DNA from: Cytophagales bacterium UBA2561
Lineage (GTDB): Bacteria; Bacteroidota; Bacteroidia; Cytophagales; Thermoflexibacteraceae
Reading direction: 5' to 3'
Length of the DNA stretch: 64,000 bases
NCBI GenBank assembly: GCA_002340355.1
Contig: DDLX01000010.1
Location: forward strand, 1-64,000
The position numbers and the translations under genes are program-made. The notes below the pieces were generated by a model that had not been told where the DNA came from, did no database searches, and was given only the letters and a program-made list of their open reading frames with translations. Positions 7,494-15,439 of the stretch are shown here, piece by piece (positions within the stretch are counted from its first letter, which is position 1; every line of letters starts with the position of its first letter).

Positions 7494-9923
7494 ATGGACA
7501 CCGAAACGATGACCGAGCAACAATACTGTTATCATTGTGGGAATCCTTGTCCTGATGATTCTATCAAGACTGAGGAAAAGCAATTTTGCTGTACTGGATG
7601 CAAGACAGTATGGGAAATACTGAATTCCAATGACTTAGCAGACTATTATTCGCTCGAAAATAAACCGGGGATTCGTCCCGATGTCCCCGATATTCAAGAT
7701 AAGTTTGCCTATCTTGATAATGCCGAAATTGCAACTAAGTTAATTCAGTTCAAAGAAAATGGCATTTCAGTAATTACCTTTTTTGTTCCACAAATTCATT
7801 GTAGTTCTTGTATTTGGTTGCTCGAAAATCTGTACAAACTAAGTGAATATGTTGTTGGTTCACGAGTAAACTTTTTCAAGAAAGAAGTCAAAATTACCTT
7901 TCATTCTGACCAACTTTCTCTCCGAAACTTGGTCGAGTTGCTTGTTACGATTGGGTATGAACCACGGATTACTTTAGAAGATTATGAAAATACCAATAAA
8001 CGTAAATCAAAGACAGATAAAAAGTTAATCAAAAAACTTGGTATTACGGGTTTTTGTTTTGGGAATATGATGCTTTTTAGTTTTCCTGAGTATCTGTCAT
8101 TTATGGGATTAGCATCGGAATACAAAGTCGTTTTTGGTTATTTGAACTTACTGTTAAGTTTACCTATTGTGTTTTATGGAGCAACGGATTATTTGAATTC
8201 TGCTTATAAAATCCTTCGTAGTCAACGAGTTAATATTGATGTTCCGATTTCATTAGGTATTGTTACTTTATTTTTGGTAAGTGTGGTTGATATTTTTTCG
8301 AGGACAGGAGCAGGCTATTTGGATTCTTTGGGCGGACTGATTTTCTTTTTGTTAATTGGGCGATTTTTTCAATCTAAAACTTACGAAACTCTTTCCTTTG
8401 ATCGTGATTACAAATCTTATTTTCCTATTTCTGTGACCCGAATCCGAAAAGATTACGAGGAAGCAATTCCTGTTAAGTCAGTGGAAGTAGGAGACCGTAT
8501 TGTTATTCGTAATCAGGAACTTATCCCTGTTGATGCAATTTTGATAAACGGTACAGGACAAATCGACTATAGTTTTGTTACAGGCGAATCTGATATTATT
8601 GATAAACAGTCAGGCGATAACTTGTTTGCGGGTGGACGGCAAATGGGACAGCGTGTTGAAATTGAGGTAATTAAACCTTTTTCACAAGGATATTTAACGA
8701 GCCTTTGGAATGATGCCGCCTTCAACCCCGAAAACCAAACTCAACTAACGACTTTGGTTGATAAAATTAGCAAATATTTTACGCTTGCCATTATAGTCAT
8801 TGCTGCACTGAGTTTAGTAGGACATTTGCTGTTAGATACGGGGCTGGCAATCAAAGCATTTACTTCGGTTTTAATTATTGCTTGCCCATGTGCTTTAGCA
8901 TTAGCAACTCCATTTACATTTAGTAGTGTTTTACGAATCGCTGGATTAAACAAATTATTTCTGAAAAATACGGACGTAGTAGAACGAATGGCAAGTATTG
9001 ATACCTTAATCTTTGACAAAACAGGAACATTGACCCAAACAGATAAAACGACCATTATTTACGAAGGAAAAGCCTTAGATGAAACAGAAAAACATCTATT
9101 AAAAACCTTAGTGAGTAATTCAACTCACACCTTGAGCCGACAACTTTATCACTCTGACTATCTAAAAAATATTCCTGAAAAAAAGATTCAAGTATCTGAT
9201 TTCGAAGAATTTACAGGAAGAGGCGTAACAGCTAAAATCAATGGTCGATTAATTGAAATAGGAAAACTTTCCTTTATTGCTCCTGGACATGGCGAACCAC
9301 AAAGTACACAGGGTTCAAATGTCTTTGTTTCGATTGATGGAGAGTATCGAGGCAAATTTATCCTAAAAAATAATTATCGCAAAGGCATCCGAGAAACAAT
9401 TGAAAACTTACGTCAACAGTTTGATTTGTATGTTCTTTCGGGTGATAACGAAAAAGAAAAACCATTTTTAAGCAAAGTTTTTGGGGATGCTTCGAAACTT
9501 GTGTTTAATTGTTCTCCTCACGATAAGCCTATATTTACCAGAAAACTCAAAGATGAAGGGAAAAAAGTCATGATGATTGGAGATGGCTTAAATGATGCAG
9601 GAAGCTTACAGGAAAGTAACGTAGGCATTGCTTTAACCGATGATATTACTGCATTTACACCTGCAGGAGATGGAATTTTGCACGGCTCAAAACTAACTGA
9701 TATTGAACGGTTTATTAAACTTTCGAAGGGAGCTGTTCGGACAATTCGAGCAGGATTTGTAGTATCTTTATTTTATAATATTATTGGGTTAAGTTTTGCG
9801 GTTCAAGGACTTTTATCACCTGTTATTTCAGCAATTTTAATGCCCTTAAGTTCCATTTCGATTATTCTTTTCACAACTACTTCTATTGCTTTAATTGCTA
9901 AATCTATCGGTTTGAAGATTTAA
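7494..9923 (+). CDS. ccoI: CcoI/FixI-type copper-translocating P1B-ATPase
   Basis: An 809-residue heavy-metal P-type ATPase. It begins with the cysteine cluster CYHCGNPC and FCCTGC (residues 12-36), typical of the domain preceding CcoI/FixI enzymes. An HMA-like domain with HCSSC near residue 103 follows, then membrane helices, the phosphatase loop VTGES, the intramembrane metal site ACPCAL near residue 463, the phosphorylation site DKTGTLT near 508 and the hinge GDGLNDAG near 697. In the family it supplies copper for cbb3-type cytochrome oxidase assembly. The ccoNOP genes are not in the window, so the assignment rests on domain architecture alone. Confidence 0.88.
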   Translation: MDTETMTEQQYCYHCGNPCPDDSIKTEEKQFCCTGCKTVWEILNSNDLADYYSLENKPGIRPDVPDIQDKFAYLDNAEIATKLIQFKENGISVITFFVPQIHCSSCIWLLENLYKLSEYVVGSRVNFFKKEVKITFHSDQLSLRNLVELLVTIGYEPRITLEDYENTNKRKSKTDKKLIKKLGITGFCFGNMMLFSFPEYLSFMGLASEYKVVFGYLNLLLSLPIVFYGATDYLNSAYKILRSQRVNIDVPISLGIVTLFLVSVVDIFSRTGAGYLDSLGGLIFFLLIGRFFQSKTYETLSFDRDYKSYFPISVTRIRKDYEEAIPVKSVEVGDRIVIRNQELIPVDAILINGTGQIDYSFVTGESDIIDKQSGDNLFAGGRQMGQRVEIEVIKPFSQGYLTSLWNDAAFNPENQTQLTTLVDKISKYFTLAIIVIAALSLVGHLLLDTGLAIKAFTSVLIIACPCALALATPFTFSSVLRIAGLNKLFLKNTDVVERMASIDTLIFDKTGTLTQTDKTTIIYEGKALDETEKHLLKTLVSNSTHTLSRQLYHSDYLKNIPEKKIQVSDFEEFTGRGVTAKINGRLIEIGKLSFIAPGHGEPQSTQGSNVFVSIDGEYRGKFILKNNYRKGIRETIENLRQQFDLYVLSGDNEKEKPFLSKVFGDASKLVFNCSPHDKPIFTRKLKDEGKKVMMIGDGLNDAGSLQESNVGIALTDDITAFTPAGDGILHGSKLTDIERFIKLSKGAVRTIRAGFVVSLFYNIIGLSFAVQGLLSPVISAILMPLSSISIILFTTTSIALIAKSIGLKI

Positions 9924-9944
9924 AACCTCCTAAAATATCACAAA

Positions 9945-9982
9945 AAAAAGTTGTCTATATTATTTTACAGACAACTTTTTTC
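9945..9982. terminator. Bidirectional terminator
   Basis: AAAAAAGTTGTCT pairs perfectly with AGACAACTTTTTT across a 12-base loop. With A and T tracts on both flanks it can serve the convergent genes ending at 9923 (+) and 10023 (-). Confidence 0.88.
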
Positions 9983-10022
9983 ATAAAGAAATAAATTCGT
10001 AATAAGATCTAAATTATTTCTC

Positions 10023-10880
10023 TTATCGTCCTTTTTTGACTAATTTCGAACAGTTATTTTTGAACAAAAATTCTTGTAAAATAAGTACAACGACTTCATC
10101 TTTGGTTGAGGCATTTCCCAAAGCTTTATTCGTCAAAGTTACTCCTTCGGGAGCCACCGACTCCGCAATTAATTCTCCATTTGCTTTCCAAGTAAATTTA
10201 TAATTATCAACAATTACTTGTTTATCTAATTCGGGCGCACCTTTAAAAATATAATTAGTCAAAGACGTAATATAACTTTTTCCTGCGGGAACAGTAGTCT
10301 TTGCGACATAATCGCCTGTCGGAGCTGAAAACACTTCGCATAGACAAGCTCCTCGAAACTTTTGGTCTTCGATGTTAAAGAAGGTAAAGTGTTGAATTTT
10401 CCAAACCTCACCGTATTTATGGAATAACATCGAAACCGTTTCCGTTCCTTTTGACCAAACGGTTCCGTCCTTGGTAAATTCATAATATACTTCATAAACC
10501 ATAACAGCATTATTACCTCGGATTTGCGTTTTAATGATGTCTTTTACTTCATAAACAATTCCAAAGTTTTCGGTGCGAGAAACCTTATTCAGATAAGCGG
10601 CAAACATCCCGAAAGTCCCATTATCGGTAGTAATTGAACCATTCACACGAGCCGTAATATTGGTTGAGGTCAAATTATCAGCAACATGTTTAAGTACTTC
10701 ATCTCTTTTCTTGGTTTTAGGCAAGGACGAGTAGGCTTTGGCAAAGGCATAAAGTGTTTTTTTCAATTCCTCTTCATCTTCACGACTTTTAGACGGCTGT
10801 CCCTGAGCAAACTGAGAAGTACTTACAATAAAAAAAGAAAGTAACGACAATAAAGAAAAAGTCCTCAATTTCATAAACAT
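10023..10880 (-). CDS. Exported NTF2-like protein of unknown function
   Basis: A 285-residue protein starting with a signal peptide (MKLRTFSLLSLLSFFIVST, cleavage likely after FAQGQ). Residues ~35-175 read as a helix-strand NTF2/SnoaL-like module, including YAFAKAYSSLPKTKKRDEV and EVWKIQHFTFFN. The C-terminal ~110 residues do not match a family I recognise. A second ATG two codons in would give the same signal peptide. It is transcribed divergently from the binding-protein gene at 11150, and the shared region carries a symmetric promoter-like repeat. The function is unknown; export is well supported. Confidence 0.75.
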   Translation of the reverse strand: MFMKLRTFSLLSLLSFFIVSTSQFAQGQPSKSREDEEELKKTLYAFAKAYSSLPKTKKRDEVLKHVADNLTSTNITARVNGSITTDNGTFGMFAAYLNKVSRTENFGIVYEVKDIIKTQIRGNNAVMVYEVYYEFTKDGTVWSKGTETVSMLFHKYGEVWKIQHFTFFNIEDQKFRGACLCEVFSAPTGDYVAKTTVPAGKSYITSLTNYIFKGAPELDKQVIVDNYKFTWKANGELIAESVAPEGVTLTNKALGNASTKDEVVVLILQEFLFKNNCSKLVKKGR

Positions 10881-10970
10881 CGGATTTTTAGGTGATTAAT
10901 TTTGTTTAAGTGGAATAATCAATAGTTCTCGGCTGGGCAATACAACTAAATTGATAGGAAATATTTAACG

Positions 10971-11015
10971 CCAAAAGTAGCGAATTCAGTGGGATAAAAA
11001 AATTCCTACTTTTGG
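10971..11015. promoter_or_regulatory. Divergent TAnnTTTG promoters inside a perfect inverted repeat
   Basis: CCAAAAGTAG (10971-10980) is the exact inverse of CTACTTTTGG (11006-11015), 25 bases apart. Each arm contains TACTTTTG reading outward, an exact match to the Bacteroidota TAnnTTTG motif, one toward the gene at 10880 and one toward 11150. The upstream TTG element is not convincing in either direction. Confidence 0.5.
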
Positions 11016-11149
11016 TTTTTCTTTTTTTTGAATTACGATATAAATTCAACAGTGTATTTTCTATATTAAATAGTATCTAATTTAGAAAAAAGCTTTATAA
11101 TATCTTGAATTAGTTTTATAGTCATTTTAATATTTAATAATTAAAGATA

Positions 11150-12013
11150 ATGATTTCTTCTTATACCCAAATTCGAGTAGGTGGTGTCCCTGAACATTTC
11201 AATTTACCTTGGCATCTTGCCATTGAAAATCAAAAATTTGAGAACCAAAAGATTACACTTCAATGGCAAGATTTTCCTGATGGAACGGGAGCCATGTGTA
11301 AAGCCTTACGCCATCAGGAAATTGATATCGCAGTCATTCTGACCGAAGGGATAATTACTGATATTGCAAATGGAAATCCGAGCAAAATTCTACAATATTA
11401 TGTTCTTTCGCCTTTGCTCTGGGGCATTCATGTTCCCGCCGATTCATCATATCAAAAAATTGAAGACTTAGAGGGTAAAATACACGCAATTAGTCGATTA
11501 GGATCAGGTTCTCATTTGATGGCTTATGTCAATGCCCATCAACAAAATTGGAATCTGACAGATCTGAAATTCGAAATCATTAACAATTTAATAGGCGCAC
11601 GAAAAGCCTTGAAAAATCACCAAGCCGATGCCTTTCTTTGGGAAAAATACACCACTCAACCTTTTGTAGATAATGGCGAATTTAGACGAGTGGGAGTTTG
11701 TCCGACTCCTTGGGCATGCTTTGTTTTGGCAGTTAGAAATGACGTTTTAGAAGAAAAACCAGAAGCTATTAAGGCAGTGCAACAAGTTATTAATCAATCT
11801 TGTGCTGAAATAACTCAAATACCGAATTTAGTCGAAGTAATTAGTCAAAGATACCAGTTAAAGCCAAAAAATGTAGTGGAGTGGTTGAAGCTAACTCAAT
11901 GGGAAATTCAACCTAATCTTGACCCCAAAAGCCTTGAAGATGTAACCAATTACTTGAAAATGTTAGATCTAATTCAGGATGATTTTGCAATTGAGAACCT
12001 GCTTATTAAATAA
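11150..12013 (+). CDS. Periplasmic-binding-protein-fold (PBP2) protein without signal peptide
   Basis: A 287-residue protein of the type II substrate-binding fold, similar to the NMT1/SsuA-like and Ca3427-like proteins. Family-like features are IRVGGVPEHFNLPWHLA at the N-terminus, DIAVILTEG, the domain-crossing GSGSHLMAYV, and DAFLWEKYTT. There is no signal peptide or lipobox, since the domain starts within ten residues of the ATG. No ABC permease or ATPase is nearby, so it is probably a cytoplasmic stand-alone binding protein and not a transporter component. The ligand is unknown. Confidence 0.75.
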   Translation: MISSYTQIRVGGVPEHFNLPWHLAIENQKFENQKITLQWQDFPDGTGAMCKALRHQEIDIAVILTEGIITDIANGNPSKILQYYVLSPLLWGIHVPADSSYQKIEDLEGKIHAISRLGSGSHLMAYVNAHQQNWNLTDLKFEIINNLIGARKALKNHQADAFLWEKYTTQPFVDNGEFRRVGVCPTPWACFVLAVRNDVLEEKPEAIKAVQQVINQSCAEITQIPNLVEVISQRYQLKPKNVVEWLKLTQWEIQPNLDPKSLEDVTNYLKMLDLIQDDFAIENLLIK

Positions 12014-12180
12014 GCAAGACTAACCTAAATTTGTTTATATATTAACTAATATAATTTAATATTTATTACAATTACCTCTTTTTAAGGTATTGTTAATGTA
12101 TAAAAAATTTTATTAGTTGATATCATGCTTACTTTTATGTTAAATCTGATTATTTAAACTATTTTTTCTATCCAAAATGA

Positions 12181-13020
12181 TTAAATAAAATTCAGTTGGT
12201 GTTGAATATATGTTTTGGCTAATAATACCAATTTCCGAGCATTAGGTACTCGGATACGAGCTTCTAAGATTTTTTCAGGTGTACTTTTTCGGATTTTATG
12301 AAATAATTTAACATAGTAAATATAAGCTAAATAAACTCCTAAACGAGCTGATCGTGGAAGTTCTAAAATTCCTTCTTGATAAGCAAAGTCAAAATCTTTT
12401 TGAATATCTGCCTCAATTTTTACTTTAGCGTCATGATCAAATGCTGAGAATTGAACATTAGGAAAATAGACACGCCCTCGTTCATAATAGTCACTTTTCA
12501 TGTCTCGAAGAAAATTTACTTTCTGAAATGCAGCACCTAAACTTTGAGCTGGGTTCTTCAATTTTTGATACATCGTCTCATCTCCTTCACAAAACACTCG
12601 TAAACACATCAAACCAACAACTTCTGCTGAACCATAAATATACTGCTGATAATCAGATGAGTTACAAGTCTCTAAATCTAAATCTGCTTTCATACTTTTG
12701 AGAAAAGCCTTAATAAGTTCATCTTCAATTTGATATTTTCGCACCGTTAATTGAAACGCTTGTAAAATTGGATTCATGCTAATTCCCTCTGCAATAGCCC
12801 GCCAAGTTTCGTCTTCAAATTGTTGAAAAAGAGTCTTTTGGTCGTAATCATGAAAGGTATCTACAATCTCATCTGCATAACGTACGAAACCATAAATAGC
12901 GTAAATTGGAGCATGTAATTTCTGGTGTAAAATGCGGATGCCCAATGAGAAAGAAGTACTATAATGCTGAGTAATTAATTTACTGCATTGGAATGCTGTC
13001 GTATTAAATAGTGCAAGCAT
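12181..13020 (-). CDS. crtB: Phytoene/squalene synthase family protein
   Basis: A 279-residue trans-isoprenyl diphosphate head-to-head condensing enzyme. The first Asp-rich motif is DEIVD at residues 50-54 within YGFVRYADEIVD. The second lies in VNFLRDMKSDYYERGRVYFP near residues 167-186, preceded by SLGAAFQ. In carotenoid makers this enzyme condenses two GGPP into phytoene. The length and motifs fit CrtB better than squalene synthase, but crtI and other carotenoid genes are absent from the window. The gene is monocistronic, with divergent AT-rich DNA upstream. Confidence 0.87.
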   Translation of the reverse strand: MLALFNTTAFQCSKLITQHYSTSFSLGIRILHQKLHAPIYAIYGFVRYADEIVDTFHDYDQKTLFQQFEDETWRAIAEGISMNPILQAFQLTVRKYQIEDELIKAFLKSMKADLDLETCNSSDYQQYIYGSAEVVGLMCLRVFCEGDETMYQKLKNPAQSLGAAFQKVNFLRDMKSDYYERGRVYFPNVQFSAFDHDAKVKIEADIQKDFDFAYQEGILELPRSARLGVYLAYIYYVKLFHKIRKSTPEKILEARIRVPNARKLVLLAKTYIQHQLNFI

Positions 13021-13373
13021 GAGTAAGTGTTTATGATTAAGGTTCGGAATGTATGAGATAAACTTTGTTGAACAATTTTTGTTTTTGATTTAACAAAGTT
13101 CCCAGAAAAACAGCATTAAAAATTCTTTTTTATTCTAAAACTTACATACTAAAAAAAGTCAAATACTGGATAACTATTTATGAAATCTAACAATTTGATT
13201 TTACAAATAATTAACTTATATTATAAATCAAATCATGTATGAAATTTTCATTGATTTTTTTAAAATTTCAATGAAAAAATCAGTTTAATTAATATTTCTT
13301 TCGAAAGAAACCTTTACCTTTGCCCACCAAAATAGATAACATCTTAAAGTTAAACTAAAAAAATAGAGAAAAC
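13021..13373. other. Gene-free divergent region with a TAnnTTTG promoter
   Basis: 353 AT-rich bases between crtB and a small ORF. The only signal I can support is the promoter motif at 13315-13322. Nothing else was recognised. Confidence 0.5.
13315..13322 (+). promoter_or_regulatory. TAnnTTTG promoter element
   Basis: TACCTTTG is an exact TAnnTTTG match 52 bases before the ATG at 13374. A TTG at the usual -33 spacing is not visible. Confidence 0.45.
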
Positions 13374-13496
13374 ATGAAAAAAGTAGATGTATTACGTAGC
13401 TTAACCGCAAATCGTGTGGCTTCATTCTTTAGCTATGTTGCCAATCAATCCAAAAAATTGGTACTATTTATTCAGTGTTTGCGTACCAAAATATAA
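13374..13496 (+). CDS. Possible 40-residue peptide
   Basis: An ATG frame of 40 codons beginning MKKVDVLRSLTANRVASFF and ending LRTKI. It is basic, with two amphipathic stretches. It sits between a perfect TAnnTTTG motif and a strong hairpin, so the whole unit looks like a complete small transcription unit. I recognise no family. It could be a true small protein, the truncated head of a lost gene, or the chance frame of a small RNA. Confidence 0.45.
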   Translation: MKKVDVLRSLTANRVASFFSYVANQSKKLVLFIQCLRTKI

Positions 13497-13520
13497 CCTA
13501 ATTTACAAGTTATTATTTCC

Positions 13521-13554
13521 TAAACTTGTAAGGTGTCAAAATCTTATAAGTTTA
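13521..13554. terminator. Hairpin terminator
   Basis: TAAACTTGTAAG pairs with CTTATAAGTTTA with one G-T mismatch around a 10-base loop. It closes the small ORF unit and lies just beyond the end of the convergent MutS-like gene at 13598. Confidence 0.7.
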
Positions 13555-13597
13555 GATATTAAGATAGCTAAAACTAAATTTTACTGTTTAGTATTTC

Positions 13598-15421
13598 TCA
13601 TAGATTATCTATCTCAATTCCAATTTTTTGCATTAAGATACTAGCATTAAAGCTTCGACAAATTCCTTCCGAAATCTTATAATCAAACTGCAATTCTTCA
13701 GCATTTATTTGGGAATTAAAACTAAAATTTCTAACCATATGAGGCATACTATTCGTCTGTTTCCCAAGTTGCAAGTCATGTGTAGAAATAAATCCTGAAA
13801 CTCCATGATTTTGGAGTTGCTTGATAAGAGCTTTTGCCCCTCGATGTCGGTCATCAGAATTTGTACCCTTCAAAATTTCATCCAAAAAGTAGCAAACAAT
13901 TTCTCCTGACTCAACTAACTCTAATAACTGTCGAATACGCTTTAGTTCAGCATAAAAAGAAGAAGTACTTTCACTCAAAGAATCTTGGGTTCTCATGCTT
14001 GTAAATAACTGAAAAGGAGTTACTTGTAATTTGTCAGCACATACAGGCGCACCAGCTGAAGCCAATACCATATTTAAACCAACCGTTCGTAAAAAGGTAC
14101 TTTTCCCAGACATATTTGAACCTGTAATTAAATTACATACTCTTTTATGAGTCATTTTAAAATCGTTAGCCACTCGTTGTTTTAAAGGAAAAATTAAGGG
14201 ATGTGCCAAATTTTTTGCCTCAAAATAGTACGGTATTTCGGTAATTTCTGGAAAGTGAAATTCTTCTTGAGCGAATGCAATTCCCCCAAAACTATTCAAA
14301 GCATCAATTTCAGCAATGGCCTCAAACCACTTCGGAAACTGATCTTCATACTTTACTTTGAGTTGTTCAAAACGGCGTATTTGATGTAGTTCCCACAAGA
14401 AAGGGATATTAAAAAAAAGATAAAAATAAGGATTTTCACGGAAGGAAAGGTTTTCAATAGTTCGATATAATTCTTTGATAACCAATGAGGCACAGTTTCT
14501 TTTAGATGTATTTTCTTCAAGTAAAGACTTTCGAAGCTGAATAAGATGCGAACTTTTGAAATCCGTTTTTTCAACTATTTCTGCCAAAAAAACAAAGGCT
14601 TGAATTTCAGTTAAATATCGTATTGTTTTTTGTGTTATATCAGTAATTTTTTGAAAATATTTTCCTAAAATCATACTATTTATAATAAAAACTACAACTG
14701 GTATAATAATTGAAAATCCAAAAAATAATCCTATTAAACTTAATACTAGTGAGATAGGTAATAAAAAACTAAGGATAATTAATTTTATATCTTTAAAGGT
14801 AAGGTCTTTAGAAATGAATGGGTTGGTATATTTTTGTACTTTTTCAAGATTTTGAAAATGTTTTCCATAAGCTTCAAATTGATGTCGAAAATCAGTATTT
14901 TGAGCTAATTCAATAACGGCTTCTTGGCGCAAAAGAATGGTTATTTTGGAAGCGGGTTGCTTCAAAAACTCAGCCAATTTTTCCTGTCCTGAAATCGTAG
15001 AACTTCGGCAAAGCCATTGAAAGAGGGAATTTTTTCCAAAAATATCTAAGTCCGAAGTATAAGGGTGTTCGGCATTTATAAATATACTTCCATCTGATTG
15101 AAAAGTAGAAAAATCACCTTCTAAACGCTTGATTTCTTGTTCATTAATTTGTCTTAAAATCTGAAATTGTCGAAATTTAAATTTAATCGTTTGATGATGC
15201 TTGATAGAAAATACGAAAACAGATAGTCCTAAAACTCCTAAGCCTGCCATTTCATAAAATGCTCGATTATTGGCTAATATAACAACTCCTATTAAAATCA
15301 AGACAAACCAAGTTATCCGAAAAAAAGATAAGCGTTGATCTAACTTCCGAAAATGAATTTCTTGAGCTTTAAACTCTTGAATTCGCTTCTGGAAAAATAA
15401 AATTATTTCAGTTCTATTCAT
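13598..15421 (-). CDS. Membrane-anchored MutS-family ATPase
   Basis: A 607-residue protein with a MutS C-terminal ATPase: Walker A TGSNMSGKST near residue 435, the MutS signature DSLSESTSSFYAELKRI, Walker B CYFLDEILKGTNS and the conserved STHDLQL. The mismatch-recognition domain is absent. The N-terminal half has hydrophobic segments near residues 32-52, 55-73 and 215-260, predicting two membrane hairpins. Such MutS-related membrane proteins are known across Bacteroidota but their role is unsettled, so mismatch repair should not be assumed. It lies 18 bases after the M14 peptidase gene, so the two probably form an operon. Confidence 0.85.
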   Translation of the reverse strand: MNRTEIILFFQKRIQEFKAQEIHFRKLDQRLSFFRITWFVLILIGVVILANNRAFYEMAGLGVLGLSVFVFSIKHHQTIKFKFRQFQILRQINEQEIKRLEGDFSTFQSDGSIFINAEHPYTSDLDIFGKNSLFQWLCRSSTISGQEKLAEFLKQPASKITILLRQEAVIELAQNTDFRHQFEAYGKHFQNLEKVQKYTNPFISKDLTFKDIKLIILSFLLPISLVLSLIGLFFGFSIIIPVVVFIINSMILGKYFQKITDITQKTIRYLTEIQAFVFLAEIVEKTDFKSSHLIQLRKSLLEENTSKRNCASLVIKELYRTIENLSFRENPYFYLFFNIPFLWELHQIRRFEQLKVKYEDQFPKWFEAIAEIDALNSFGGIAFAQEEFHFPEITEIPYYFEAKNLAHPLIFPLKQRVANDFKMTHKRVCNLITGSNMSGKSTFLRTVGLNMVLASAGAPVCADKLQVTPFQLFTSMRTQDSLSESTSSFYAELKRIRQLLELVESGEIVCYFLDEILKGTNSDDRHRGAKALIKQLQNHGVSGFISTHDLQLGKQTNSMPHMVRNFSFNSQINAEELQFDYKISEGICRSFNASILMQKIGIEIDNL

Positions 15422-15439
15422 TTATTATAAATCCTCCTT

